A DNA stretch of 64,000 bases from Streptomyces sp. NBC_01429 (GCF_036231945.1 NZ_CP109599.1:7839501-7903500), one strand, 5' to 3'; counted from the first letter of the stretch, positions 53,255 through 62,639 are shown. The notes: generated from the sequence alone by a model not told the origin. Translations and numbers: made by a program.

Positions 53255-53665
53255 TCAGTCAGGCAGCGCCACGGTGAGATCCACCTCGACGAGCTGTCCC
53301 GGAAAGCCCAGCTGGGCGACGCCCAAGAGCGTGCTGGCGGTGGTGAACGCCGGACCCAGGGCAGACTCGGTGAGCCGACGCCATGCAGCTCCGAGAGCGT
53401 CCCTCTCATCGCTCCGCACGTAGATTACTGACCGCACCACATGTTCAGGCTGGGCACTCACCGCTGCCAGGGCAGTGAGCGCGTTCGCGACAACCTGGTC
53501 GACCTGCGTCTCGAAGGAACCGGAGCCGACGAGGTCACCATTCCGATCAAGCGGGCACTGCCCCGCCAGATGGGCGGTACGGCCTGCCTCCACGACGGTG
53601 ATGTGGTGGTAGCCGGGTGTCTCATGCAGCTGCTCGGGGTTGATGCGGGTGATCTTCTCAGTCAT
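53255..53665 (-). CDS. RidA family protein
   Basis: 136 residues. RidA/YjgF fold with YHHITVVEAGRTAHLAGQCPLDRNG, QVDQVVANALTALAAVSAQPEHVVRSVIYVRSDE and the C-terminal LVEVDLTVALPD. Canonical RidA proteins hydrolyse reactive enamine/imine intermediates from PLP enzymes using an Arg; the family also has other subgroups. Stands alone. A short open frame ending at 53892 (DHVLLIRRAA) lies upstream on the other strand and is unassigned. Confidence 0.88.
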   Translation of the reverse strand: MTEKITRINPEQLHETPGYHHITVVEAGRTAHLAGQCPLDRNGDLVGSGSFETQVDQVVANALTALAAVSAQPEHVVRSVIYVRSDERDALGAAWRRLTESALGPAFTTASTLLGVAQLGFPGQLVEVDLTVALPD

Positions 53666-53937
53666 GGCAGCGAGTCTGACCAGCGTGATGCCACCACGCA
53701 CCTCATTTTCTCCACCGGCAAGCATTCCGCGGTGACGTGAGGTTGAAGAACAAGCTGAGACGGAGTTCCATAACCCGACATCTCGGCCGTGGCGGTCGAG
53801 CGGGCCGACGCACCGCGCCGGATCGCGACCGGACCTGACGGGCGCACCGCCGAGGTCACCGACCACGTCCTCCTCATCCGCCGCGCCGCCTGACACGGCG
53901 GTCGGCGCCCGCCCGAGTCGAAGGAAGAGAGACCACG

Positions 53938-54444
53938 ATGCCCGGCACCACGCGCCGCGATCACCGCCGTGACACCCCGCCGCCCCGGACCGGAAGCGAT
54001 GAGACCGAGGTCCTGCGCGGATTTCTCGACTACCTCCGGACCTCGATCGCCGCGAAGGTCGACGGCGCCCCCGAGCCGCAGGTGCGAACAGCCGCGGTGC
54101 CGTCGGGCACGAACCTGCTCGGTCTGCTCAACCACCTGACTCTCGTCGAGCGCTCGATGTTCCTCGGGGACGACGTCACCGACTGGCAGGCGACGTTCCA
54201 CGCCGCGCCGTCGGACGACGTGGCCCGTGTCGTCGCCCGCTACCGCGACGCGGTCAAGCGCGCGAACGACGTTCTCGACCGGTGCGCCGATCTCGGCGCG
54301 CCGGTTCCCCGACCGCGAGCGCGACCGGACCGCCCCGCTCCCAGCATCCGCTGGGCACTTGCCCACATGATCGAGGAGACCGGCCGGCACGCGGGCCACG
54401 CGGACATCCTCCGCGAACTCATCGACGGCACGGCCGGCCGCTGA
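53938..54444 (+). CDS. DinB/DUF664-family protein
   Basis: 168 residues. A four-helix-bundle DinB-like domain with metal-ligand histidines in LLGLLNHLTLVERSMF and at the end HMIEETGRHAGHADILRELIDG, the normal pattern of mycothiol-dependent DUF664 enzymes. Probable bacillithiol/mycothiol-linked transferase; substrate unknown. The first 20 residues are a polar extension. Confidence 0.88.
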   Translation: MPGTTRRDHRRDTPPPRTGSDETEVLRGFLDYLRTSIAAKVDGAPEPQVRTAAVPSGTNLLGLLNHLTLVERSMFLGDDVTDWQATFHAAPSDDVARVVARYRDAVKRANDVLDRCADLGAPVPRPRARPDRPAPSIRWALAHMIEETGRHAGHADILRELIDGTAGR

Positions 54445-54524
54445 TCCACCCCGCCCCCGTACCCCGCCCCCGTCCACCTGTTGTCACACCGACCCCTCTA
54501 CGTCACGATCACGCCCCCGAAGTG

Positions 54525-54590
54525 CGCGAACCGGCGTCTGTCGCCCATCAGTAAGAGCTGTTACTGATGAGCAACAGACGCCGGTTCGCG
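54525..54590. repeat. 30-bp-arm inverted repeat (long hairpin)
   Basis: Left arm 54525-54554 and right arm 54561-54590 are complementary at 28 of 30 positions around the 6-base centre GAGCTG. Both mismatches are C-A in the plus-strand transcript but become G-U pairs in the minus-strand transcript, giving an unbroken 30-bp RNA stem there. It lies 80 bases after the DinB gene in a 357-base gap with no other gene. It could be a very strong terminator, a small RNA, or ends of a miniature element. Confidence 0.7.
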
Positions 54591-54801
54591 ATGAAACATG
54601 TCACACGCAGGTTTGTCCGTGTCTGCGGGACGTCGTCCTGCCCGAGTGACATCAGGAGGGCCGTGAACACCTCATGTAATGCGTTCCTTCCCCCGCGCGG
54701 TTCCGGAGGTCCGCGCGAGCGCGGCGTTCGGGCCCGCTGCCACCGGCCGCGTCCCGGCAGGGGCTTGACGGGGGTGGCCCTGTCCGCTCGGTGTCGACTC
54801 C

Positions 54802-55368
54802 ATGCATGACGTGCTGTGGCTGACCGGGCTGGCGGGCGGAGTGCTGTGTCTCGCCGGTCATCTGGCTTCTCCCGTACGGCAGTGGATGCCGCACGCGGTC
54901 GCGTTGGTGGCCATGCTGGCCATGGCTCCCGGGGCGGGGGACCGGAGCACGCTGCTGGCGGGGGCCGCCGTGCTCGGCGTCGCCTGTCTGTGGCAGATGC
55001 GCGCGGGATGCCGGTACCGCAGGCCCGCCGAGTCGGTGAACCTGGCCGCGATGGCGGTGCTGACAGCGGGCGCGGCGGGCGCGGCGGGCGCGGCCGGCGC
55101 GGCGGGCGCGGCCGGCGCGGCGGGTGTCGAACGAAGCCACCACGGCGCGTACGTCCCCGAAGGCGTCGCGTCGGCCGCGCTGACGCCGTGGCCGGTGCTG
55201 TTCCTCGTCGCGTGCTGGGTCGTGGCCCGCGCCGGTGCGGTGCTCGTCCGGCAGGCGTGGCCCTCCGGGCTCCCCGCACGCCATCCGGGAAAGCGCGCGC
55301 TGCTGCTGGGCGAGACGGGCAGCGCGCTCATGGTGACCACCATGGCGATCATGATCGGTCTGCCGTGA
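54802..55368 (+). CDS. Hypothetical membrane protein with Gly-Ala repeat
   Basis: 188 residues, about five hydrophobic helices, no recognised domain. Residues about 89-108 are a GAA/GAAG repeat coded by 9-bp DNA repeats (55066-55124), placed between helices 3 and 4, followed by a short His-containing loop. Codon bias fits a real gene. Function unknown. Confidence 0.55.
   Translation: MHDVLWLTGLAGGVLCLAGHLASPVRQWMPHAVALVAMLAMAPGAGDRSTLLAGAAVLGVACLWQMRAGCRYRRPAESVNLAAMAVLTAGAAGAAGAAGAAGAAGAAGVERSHHGAYVPEGVASAALTPWPVLFLVACWVVARAGAVLVRQAWPSGLPARHPGKRALLLGETGSALMVTTMAIMIGLP
55066..55124. repeat. 9-bp GC-rich tandem repeat in coding sequence
   Basis: About six copies of GCGGCGGGC and the variant GCGGCCGGC, encoding Ala-Ala-Gly repeats in the membrane protein. 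Likely length-variable by slippage. Confidence 0.8.
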
Positions 55369-55556
55369 CGGCGTCAGGACGGCGTTGTGACGCTGCCGCG
55401 GCAGTGAAGTCCCCGCCGAGGTCCCCGCCGAGGTCCACACCGAAATCCACACCGAAGTGGCCGGATCAGCAACGCAGTTGAAGACACCGAGGCGCGGCCG
55501 GAGAAGCCACGGAGTGTCGTCCGTAAAGCAGCCTCCGCAAATCAGCCCCTGTTGCT

Positions 55557-55588
55557 TTGGATCTCGATATGCAAGTATTGGATCCAAT
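55557..55588. promoter_or_regulatory. GGATC-containing sites before Rieske operon, candidate GntR operator
   Basis: ATTGGATCCAAT (55577-55588) is a perfect 12-bp palindrome; TTGGATCT at 55557-55564 repeats its half 21 bp upstream. The GGATCCA core recurs twice at 63472-63501 beside the GntR gene, linking the two promoters. Confidence 0.6.
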
Positions 55589-55618
55589 CACTCATTGATC
55601 GTATGCATGAGGAGAGCG

Positions 55619-57004
55619 ATGCTCAGACGCGAGGAAAATGAGCGCGTGACGCGCACGGGCCCGGGCACGCCACTCGGCCAGCTCATGCGCGCCTACTGGC
55701 AGCCGGTCGCCCTCGTCTCGGAGATGTCCGAGGAGCGACCGGTCAAGGCGATCCGGATCATGGGTGAGGACCTGGCCCTCTTCCGGCGCGACGACGCCCC
55801 CGACCTGACCGGCGACGAGACGGACCACCCGGAGGGCGCGGCCGCGTCCGGTGTGTGGGGCCTGGTCGGCCGGTACTGCGCCCACCGGGGTGTCGATCTC
55901 TCCTACGGACGCCGGGAGAACGGCGGACTGCGGTGCCTCTACCACGGGTGGCTGTACGGGCCGGACGGCCAGTGCCTGGAGCAGCCCGCGGAACCCGGGC
56001 ACAGCGACTTCGCCGCCAAGGTGCGCATCCCGAGCTACCCCTGCGCCGAACGCAACGGCATCGTCTTCGCCTACCTCGGCACCGGCGACCCGCCGCCCTT
56101 CCCGGCGTACGACTGCTTCCGCGCTCCCGAGGAGTACACCTTCGCCTTCAAGGGCTGGTGGGAGTGCAACTGGTTGCAGGGGGTGGAAGGCGGCATCGAC
56201 CCGAGCCACGTCTCCTTCCTGCACCGCTTCGTCGGCGAGGACCCCCGCGAGGTGTACGGGCAGCAGTTCAGCGAGGAGGTCGAGGGCACCGGGAAGAAGC
56301 TCTCGGAACTGGTCGGAGCCAGTTTCCGGCCGGACATCGAGGTGGAGAGCGCCGAGCACGGGCTGCGGGTCCTCGCGCTGCGCGAACTCACTGAGGACGT
56401 CCGGCACGTACGGATCACCAACCTGGTGTTCCCCAACGCCTTCGTGGTGCCCTTCGGCAACGGCAAGGCCTTCTGTCAGTGGCACGTCCCGATCGACGAC
56501 GAGAACCACTACTGGTTCATGATCCTCTACGACTTCGAGGAGGTCACCGACAAGGAGACGCTGCTGGCCCAGCGCCTGAGCGAGGTCTCGCTGCCGGACT
56601 ACCGGCCGCTGCGCAACCGTACGAACGACTGGGGCTTCGACCCCGGGGAGCAGCGGGAACTCACCTACACCGGCATGGGACTGGACATCAACGTCCACGA
56701 CCAGTGGGCGGTGGAGAGCATGGGCCCCGTCCAGGACCGGACCGTCGAGCGGCTCGGCGTCTCCGACCGCGCCGTCACCGCCAACCGCAGACTGCTGCTG
56801 AAGGCGATCACCTCCTTCGAGAACGGCAATCCGGTTCCCGGCCTCCCGCTCGACACGCGGTCGGCCGGGGAACTGACCGGCCCCCTGGCCATCGACACCA
56901 TCACGCCCGCGGACGGCTGGGAAGAGTCCTGGCGGCAGCGCGAGTCCGAGCGGCGCGCACGGTCCCCGTGGGCGGGGCGGGAGGTGCGGCGTGCGCAGCG
57001 CTGA
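55619..57004 (+). CDS. Rieske-type aromatic-ring/amine oxygenase, alpha subunit
   Basis: 461 residues, ATG 55619 (GAGGAGAG upstream). Rieske 2Fe-2S ligands C87-x-H89 (YCAHRG) and C106-x2-H109 (CLYHGW); mononuclear iron site D194...H197...H202 in GGIDPSHVSFLH. The long single-subunit layout matches the phthalate 4,5-dioxygenase/LigXa class, whose members hydroxylate rings or remove O-/N-methyl groups. A reductase is not encoded alongside. First gene of a tightly overlapping operon with a ligase, a dehydrogenase and a PLP-flavin fusion. Confidence 0.88.
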   Translation: MLRREENERVTRTGPGTPLGQLMRAYWQPVALVSEMSEERPVKAIRIMGEDLALFRRDDAPDLTGDETDHPEGAAASGVWGLVGRYCAHRGVDLSYGRRENGGLRCLYHGWLYGPDGQCLEQPAEPGHSDFAAKVRIPSYPCAERNGIVFAYLGTGDPPPFPAYDCFRAPEEYTFAFKGWWECNWLQGVEGGIDPSHVSFLHRFVGEDPREVYGQQFSEEVEGTGKKLSELVGASFRPDIEVESAEHGLRVLALRELTEDVRHVRITNLVFPNAFVVPFGNGKAFCQWHVPIDDENHYWFMILYDFEEVTDKETLLAQRLSEVSLPDYRPLRNRTNDWGFDPGEQRELTYTGMGLDINVHDQWAVESMGPVQDRTVERLGVSDRAVTANRRLLLKAITSFENGNPVPGLPLDTRSAGELTGPLAIDTITPADGWEESWRQRESERRARSPWAGREVRRAQR

Positions 57005-58526
57005 CGAGCGGCCGCGGGCCGAGGGCGGCGACGGGCCGAGAGCCCGCCCGCTGACCTCCGCCGGAACCGGCGGCTTCGTCGAACGGTACGGCCTGTGGGA
57101 CGAGCGGCAGTACGTCGCCGCCGGTCACGTCCGCCGGGTGATCGACGAACTCGGCCTGGACCGGGTGCGGTTCTCCTTCGCCGACCAGCACGGGGTGCTG
57201 CGCGGCAAGACCCTGACCCGGGAGGCGGTGCCCGGCGCGCTGCGCTCCGGAGTCACCGCACCCTCCTCGCTGCTGCTCAAGGACACCTCGGGCCGGACCG
57301 TCCTCCCCGTCTTCTCGGGCGACGACCCGCTGGTCCCCGGGCGGTTCGCCGGCGCAGGCGACATCGTGCTGGTGCCCGACATGACGACGTTCCGGGTCCT
57401 GCCGTGGGCCGAGCGGACCGGCTGGATCCTGTGCGACGTCCACCACCCGGACGGCACGCCCGCGGCGTTCTGCCCGCGCGGGCTGCTGCGCGGCAGGCTG
57501 GACGCGCTGGCGGAGACGGGGTACGACCTCACGGTCGGCGTGGAGCTGGAGTTCCACGTGTACCGTCCTGCGGTCTCCGGGCCGACGACGGCGGGCCCGG
57601 GGCGGCCGGGCCCGGGGCGGCCGGGCGCGCCCGGCCCGGCACCCGGGGTGGAGCCGCTGAGCAGCGGGGCGCAGCTGCTGCACGAAGAAGGACTCGACCG
57701 GCTCGACGACCTGGTGGATCTGCTGCACCGCGGGCTCACCGGGCTCGATCTGCCACTGCGCTCGCTGGAGCTGGAGTTCGGGCCCAGCCAGCTGGAGCTG
57801 ACCCTGGACGCGCGGGACGCGGCGCGGGCCGCGGACGACGCGCTGCTCACCCGGGCGGCGGTACGGCAGATCTGCCGCAGGAACGGCTACCACGCGACGT
57901 TCATGGCCCGTCCGGCCGGAGCGGAGACCGTGTCGAGCGGATGGCACCTGCACCAGTCGCTGCGCTCCCGGGCGACCGGCGAGGCCGTCTTCGACCCGGC
58001 GGACGGACAGACGCTGTCCCCGGTGGGCCGGCACTACCTCGCCGGGCTCCTGGAACACGCGCCCGCCGCCACCGTCTTCACCACCCCCACGGTCAACGGC
58101 TACAAGCGGTACCTGCCGATGTCCCTGGCCCCCGACCGGGTGGTGTGGGGCATCGACAACAAGGGCGCCATGGTGCGGGTCGTCGGCGCCCAGGGCGGGG
58201 GCGGCGCCCGGCTGGAGAACAGATCCGGCGAACCGGCGGCCAACCCCTACCTCTACATCGCCTCGCAGGTGGTCAGCGGAATGGACGGGATGGCCCGGCG
58301 GCTCGACCCCGGCCCGCCGGTCGCCGACCCGTACGCCGCCGAAGCGCGCGGACTGCCCGGCTCGCTCGGCCAGGCGCTGGACGCGCTCGACGCGGACCCG
58401 GTCTTCGCCGAGGCCCTCGGCCAGGACGTCGTCTCCTGGATCACCACGATCAAACGCGCGGAGTTCGCCCGCTATCTGGCGTACGTCTCGGACTGGGAGC
58501 AGCGCGAGTACCTCGACCTCGTCTGA
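56991..58526 (+). CDS. Glutamine-synthetase-family ligase (gamma-glutamyl-amine type)
   Basis: 511 residues from GTG 56991, 14 bases inside the previous gene. GS catalytic pieces: VELEFHVY, LELEFGPSQLEL, GWHLHQSL (the GxHxH metal His), NGYKRYLP and RLENRSGEPAANPY. The length and the lack of an adenylylation Tyr region fit PuuA/FluG/GlnT-type enzymes that join glutamate to amines or anilines, not nitrogen assimilation. A Pro/Gly-rich insert lies at about residues 195-225. Probably activates or protects the pathway amine as a gamma-glutamyl amide (inference). Confidence 0.85.
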   Translation: MRSADERPRAEGGDGPRARPLTSAGTGGFVERYGLWDERQYVAAGHVRRVIDELGLDRVRFSFADQHGVLRGKTLTREAVPGALRSGVTAPSSLLLKDTSGRTVLPVFSGDDPLVPGRFAGAGDIVLVPDMTTFRVLPWAERTGWILCDVHHPDGTPAAFCPRGLLRGRLDALAETGYDLTVGVELEFHVYRPAVSGPTTAGPGRPGPGRPGAPGPAPGVEPLSSGAQLLHEEGLDRLDDLVDLLHRGLTGLDLPLRSLELEFGPSQLELTLDARDAARAADDALLTRAAVRQICRRNGYHATFMARPAGAETVSSGWHLHQSLRSRATGEAVFDPADGQTLSPVGRHYLAGLLEHAPAATVFTTPTVNGYKRYLPMSLAPDRVVWGIDNKGAMVRVVGAQGGGGARLENRSGEPAANPYLYIASQVVSGMDGMARRLDPGPPVADPYAAEARGLPGSLGQALDALDADPVFAEALGQDVVSWITTIKRAEFARYLAYVSDWEQREYLDLV

Positions 58527-58678
58527 CGGCGCTTCGTCCGGCCCAGCCTCGTCCGACCCGTCCTCGTCCGACCCGTCCCCGCCCGCCCCGGACCCGCCCG
58601 CCCCGCCCCGGCCTTTCGCGGCCGGCCGATGACCGCACCCCGGCCCCCACGGCCGGCCGACACCTCACGGAAGACCCC

Positions 58679-60130
58679 ATGACCACGTTCAACGCCCAGC
58701 CCGCGCGACTGGAACCCTTCCTGATCGACGGCCGGTGGATCGCCCCCGGCGACCGCACCACCTTCCCGGTCCTCGATCCGGCCTCGGGAACCGTCCTGAG
58801 CCGGGTCGCGCAAGCCACGCCCGAGGACGTGGACACCGCCGTGGCCGCGGCCGCCCGGGCGCACGAGGACGGCCGCTGGCGCGGTCTGCCGCCCGCCGAG
58901 CGGAGCCGGGTGCTGCACCGGATCGCGGAGCTGATCGAGGAGCACGCCGAGGAGCTGGCGGTGCTGGAGACCCGCGACAACGGCAAGCCGATCGAACGCT
59001 CGCGCGCCGACACGGCGATGAGCGCCCGGACGTTCCGTCACTTCGCCGGCGCCCCCACCCGGCTGACGGGCACGGTCGTACCCCTCGACGCCGGCCACCA
59101 CGTCTACACGGTGCCCGAGCCCGCCGGAGTGGCCGCGCTGATCCTCCCCTGGAACTTCCCGATCATGACGGGCTGCTTCAAGCTGGCCCCCGCGCTCGCC
59201 GCGGGCTGCACCGTCGTGGTCAAACCCGCCGAGCAGACCCCGCTGACCATGCTGCGCGTCGCCGCCCTGTGCGCGGAGGCCGGCCTGCCCGCGGGGGTGC
59301 TCAACGTGCTCACCGGCGACGGCATGGTGGGCGCCGCGCTCACCGCGCACCCGGATGTCGCCAAGGTGTCCTTCACCGGCTCCACCGAGGTCGGCCGGCT
59401 GGTGATGAGCGCCGCCGCCCCCACCGTCAAGCGCCTCACCCTGGAACTCGGCGGCAAGAGCCCGCACATCGTCTTCGCCGACGCCGACCTGGACGCCGCC
59501 GTCACCACCGCGATCCGCGCCGGATTCGGTCACTCCGGGCAGATGTGCACGGCCGGCAGCAGGCTGCTGGTCCAGCGCTCCGTCCTCGCCGAGATGGAGG
59601 AACGCCTCGCCGAAGCGGTGCGCAAGGTCCCCGTCGGCAACGGCCTGGACGGCGGGATCACCGTCGGCCCACTGGTGTCGCAGGAGCAGCGCGCACAGGT
59701 CCTCTCCTACATCGAGACCGGTGTCGCCGAAGGCGCGACGCTCGTGGTCGGCGGTCAAGTGCCTGACCGGCCGGGCTACTTCGTCGAGCCCGCGCTCTTC
59801 ACGAACGTCACCAACAGCATGCGGATCGCCCGGGAGGAGATCTTCGGCCCGGTCCTGGGCGTGATCCCCTTCGAGGACGAGGAGGAGGCCGTCGCCATCG
59901 GCAACGACACCTCCTACGGGCTCGCCGCCGGCGTGTGGACCAGGGACCTGTCCCGCGCCCACCGCATGGCCGCGCGGCTGCGGGCCGGAACGGTGTGGAT
60001 CAACACGTACAACGTCTTCGACCCGGCGCTTCCCTTCGGAGGGTTCGGCGACTCGGGACTGGGCCGGGACCTGGGCGACGACGCCCTGTTCTCCTACTGC
60101 GAGCGCAAGGCGGTGGTCGTCGCACTATGA
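58679..60130 (+). CDS. NAD(P)-dependent aldehyde dehydrogenase
   Basis: 483 residues. N159 and K182 (PWNFP, VKPAEQTP), general base E256 (LELGGKSPH) and catalytic C290 (GHSGQMCTAGSR) are present, with the end FGGFGDSGLGRDLG. Belongs to the betaine/gamma-aminobutyraldehyde-type class. Would oxidise the aldehyde released by amine oxidation in this locus. Preceded by 152 bases with CCTCGTCCGACCCGT repeats (58545-58585); its stop overlaps the next start (ATGA). Confidence 0.93.
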   Translation: MTTFNAQPARLEPFLIDGRWIAPGDRTTFPVLDPASGTVLSRVAQATPEDVDTAVAAAARAHEDGRWRGLPPAERSRVLHRIAELIEEHAEELAVLETRDNGKPIERSRADTAMSARTFRHFAGAPTRLTGTVVPLDAGHHVYTVPEPAGVAALILPWNFPIMTGCFKLAPALAAGCTVVVKPAEQTPLTMLRVAALCAEAGLPAGVLNVLTGDGMVGAALTAHPDVAKVSFTGSTEVGRLVMSAAAPTVKRLTLELGGKSPHIVFADADLDAAVTTAIRAGFGHSGQMCTAGSRLLVQRSVLAEMEERLAEAVRKVPVGNGLDGGITVGPLVSQEQRAQVLSYIETGVAEGATLVVGGQVPDRPGYFVEPALFTNVTNSMRIAREEIFGPVLGVIPFEDEEEAVAIGNDTSYGLAAGVWTRDLSRAHRMAARLRAGTVWINTYNVFDPALPFGGFGDSGLGRDLGDDALFSYCERKAVVVAL

Positions 60131-62613
60131 GTACCGACACCGCTGCGGCCCCCCTCCCGCCGCCGACCGAGCGGACAGCGGCCCTCGACGTGGCAGCGCT
60201 GCGCGCCGCCACCCCCGGCATGCGCCACGCCCACCACATGAACGCCGCCGGTGCGGCACTGCCCAGCCGGGCGACGCTGGCCGCCGTCACCGAACACCTG
60301 CGCATGGAGTCGTTGCTGGGCGGCTACGAGGCGGCCGAGGCGCTGACCGCACACACCGAGCGCGTCTACCGCTCGGCGGCCCGGCTGCTGGGCGCCGCTG
60401 CGGAGGACATCGCCCTGGTGGAGAGCGCCTCCACCGCGTGGCAGCGGGCCATGGGCGCCCTGCGGCTCAAGGCGGGCGACCGGGTCCTGGCCTCGTCCTC
60501 CACCTATGTCAGCTCGGCCCTGCACCTGTTGGAGCTGCGGGAGTCGCACGGCATCGTGCTGGAGGTGCTGCCCGCCGACGGAAACGGGCAGGTCGACCTC
60601 GGCGCGCTGGAGACGGCGCTGCGCGAACCGGCGGCCCTCGTCACCCTCGCCCATGTGCCCACGTCCTCCGGACTGGTGGAGCCGGTAGCCGAGGCCGGCG
60701 CGCTGGCCGCCCGGGCGGGGGTGCCGCTGCTGCTGGACGCGACGCAGTCGCTCGGCCAGCTCCCGGTCGATGTGGAGGAGATGCGGTGCGGCATCGTCGT
60801 CGCCACCGGCCGCAAGTTCCTGCGCGGGCCGCGCGGCACCGGACTGCTGTACGTCGCCCCGGAGCTGCGGGAGAGGACCAGGCCGGACGCTCCCGACGTA
60901 CGGGGCGCCCAGTGGTCGGCGGCCTACCGCTACGAGGTGGTGCCGGGAGCGCGGCGCTACGAGACGTGGGAGTCGTCCCACGCGCTGCGGCTGGGGCTCG
61001 GCACGGCGCTGGATGAGGCACTCGACCTCGGTGTCGAGCGGATCCGGGACCACGTGGCCTCGCTGGCCGAACGGCTGCGGGCCGGACTGCCGGCCGTACC
61101 GGGCGTCCGGCTCACCGATCCGCCGGCGGCGGCCTCGGGCATCGTGACCTTCCTGCGCGAGGGCGAGGACCCGCGCGAGACGGTGCGCGACCTGCGCGCC
61201 ACCGGATTCCGCCTGACGACCGTGCCCGCCTCGCACGGCCAGTGGGACCTGGGCAGGCGTGGTCTGGCGCGGGTCGCCCGGGCCTCCCTGCACGTCTACA
61301 ACAGTGAGGACGACGTGGACGCGCTCATCGCCGCCCTGACCGCACGGGAACGACGGCGCAGGCCGGAGGCCGCCGTTGTCGGCGCCCGCGAGACCGCGCC
61401 CGCACCGGCGCCCGCATCCGCACCTTCACGTACACCCGTACCGGCGCCCGCATCCGCGCCTTCACGCGCACCCGTGGGCAGCGGGCGGGACCGGGCCGAT
61501 GTGATCGTGGTCGGGGCCGGTATCCACGGCTCCTCCGCCGCCTGGCACCTGGCGGCTCGCGGCGCCGGAGTCATCCACCTCGACCGGTTTCCCGCCGGCC
61601 ACACCCGGGGCTCCTCGCACGGCCGGACGCGGATGATCCGGCGCGCCTACCCCGCCGAGGTCTGGGACGGCCTGGTCGACACCGCCTACGCGGCCTGGGA
61701 GGAACTCGAACTGGCCGCCGGGCAGCGGCTGGTGACGACCACCGGGGGCCTGTACGCCCGAGCCGCCGGTGCCCCGGGCACCCTGCGCGGCCCCGGCTGC
61801 GCGAACGTGGACCACGTTCGCGCCGCGGAACTCTTTCCCGGGCTGCGCCTGTGCGACGGTTTCTCCGCGGTCCACGACCCGGCCGCCGGTGTCATCGACG
61901 CCGAGGGCTCGCTCGCCGCGCTGACCGCGCTGGGCCGCGCGCACGGCGTGGACCGGCGGGACGGCTGCGCCGTGCTCGACTGGCGCCGGGACGGCGACGG
62001 CGTACGGGTCGAGACGGAGCGGGGCGTCCTGCGCGCGGACCGGCTGGTCGTCTGCGCGGGCCCGTGGACCGGGGAACTGCTGCCCGCCTTCGCCGCACCG
62101 CTGCGCGTGGTGCGGATCGTGAACGTACACCTCGGCTCCTCCCGGCGGCACCTGCTGGAACCGCCGCTGCTGGGCGCCTTCTCCGTCGAGATCCCGGACA
62201 TCGGCCTGCTGTACGGCATCCCGGCCCTCGGCGGCGCCGGCGTCAAGATCGGCCTGGACGACGGGCCGCCGGAGGATCCCTCGGTGCCCGCGGGACCGGT
62301 CACCGACGCCGAGCGCGACCGGCTTCTCGGCCTGGCCTCCCGGTTCCTTCCGGCGGCCGACGGGCCGGTGGAGGAGACGATCACCTGCCGCTACACGATG
62401 GCGCCGAACAACCGGTTCGCCGTCGGCCGGCTGCCGGGTGAGGAACGGGTGTCGGTGGCGGCGGCCTGCTCCGGTCACGGCTTCAAGTTCGGGCCCGCGC
62501 TGGGGGCCGCGCTCGCGGACCTGGCCGAAGGCAGGGAACGCCCGGACCTGGACTTCCTGTCCCCGGCCGCGATGGGCATCGCCGACGGGCCCGGACCGGG
62601 AGCCGGGGCATGA
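60127..62613 (+). CDS. Fusion protein: class-V PLP enzyme plus sarcosine-oxidase-like flavoprotein
   Basis: 828 residues in one uninterrupted frame. Residues 30-405: class-V aminotransferase/desulfurase-like fold with cofactor D204 (LLLDATQSLGQ) and Schiff-base K230 (ATGRKFLRGPRGTG). Residues 411-455: Ala/Pro/Ser linker made of a repeated PAPASAPSRxPV unit. Residues 458-815: MSOX-like amine oxidase with FAD motif VVGAGIHGSSAAWHL, HTRGSSHGRTRMIRRAY, and C754 in TCRYTMAPNNRF aligned with the Cys that holds FAD covalently in monomeric sarcosine oxidase, followed by CSGHGFKFGPALG. Predicted to couple a PLP reaction to oxidation of a secondary amine or N-methyl amino acid, releasing aldehyde and H2O2. 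I know of no described enzyme with this architecture. Confidence 0.88.
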   Translation: MSTDTAAAPLPPPTERTAALDVAALRAATPGMRHAHHMNAAGAALPSRATLAAVTEHLRMESLLGGYEAAEALTAHTERVYRSAARLLGAAAEDIALVESASTAWQRAMGALRLKAGDRVLASSSTYVSSALHLLELRESHGIVLEVLPADGNGQVDLGALETALREPAALVTLAHVPTSSGLVEPVAEAGALAARAGVPLLLDATQSLGQLPVDVEEMRCGIVVATGRKFLRGPRGTGLLYVAPELRERTRPDAPDVRGAQWSAAYRYEVVPGARRYETWESSHALRLGLGTALDEALDLGVERIRDHVASLAERLRAGLPAVPGVRLTDPPAAASGIVTFLREGEDPRETVRDLRATGFRLTTVPASHGQWDLGRRGLARVARASLHVYNSEDDVDALIAALTARERRRRPEAAVVGARETAPAPAPASAPSRTPVPAPASAPSRAPVGSGRDRADVIVVGAGIHGSSAAWHLAARGAGVIHLDRFPAGHTRGSSHGRTRMIRRAYPAEVWDGLVDTAYAAWEELELAAGQRLVTTTGGLYARAAGAPGTLRGPGCANVDHVRAAELFPGLRLCDGFSAVHDPAAGVIDAEGSLAALTALGRAHGVDRRDGCAVLDWRRDGDGVRVETERGVLRADRLVVCAGPWTGELLPAFAAPLRVVRIVNVHLGSSRRHLLEPPLLGAFSVEIPDIGLLYGIPALGGAGVKIGLDDGPPEDPSVPAGPVTDAERDRLLGLASRFLPAADGPVEETITCRYTMAPNNRFAVGRLPGEERVSVAAACSGHGFKFGPALGAALADLAEGRERPDLDFLSPAAMGIADGPGPGAGA

Positions 62614-62639
62614 GCACCGGCGCCCGGCCGGACGGGGCG

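Noticed and set aside
53785..53892. Short plus-strand frame ending in DHVLLIRRAA before the DinB gene
   Set aside because: Looks like the tail of some protein but is too short to identify, and its upstream part is antisense to the ridA leader.
55066..55124. Regular 9-bp repeats considered as CRISPR-like
   Set aside because: Units are contiguous without spacers and lie inside a coding frame; a slippage repeat.
57095..58678. In-frame 5' extension of the aldehyde dehydrogenase over the ligase gene, giving a 1011-residue frame
   Set aside because: The extension is Arg/Pro-rich shadow sequence; the ATG at 58679 begins the normal ALDH N-terminus.
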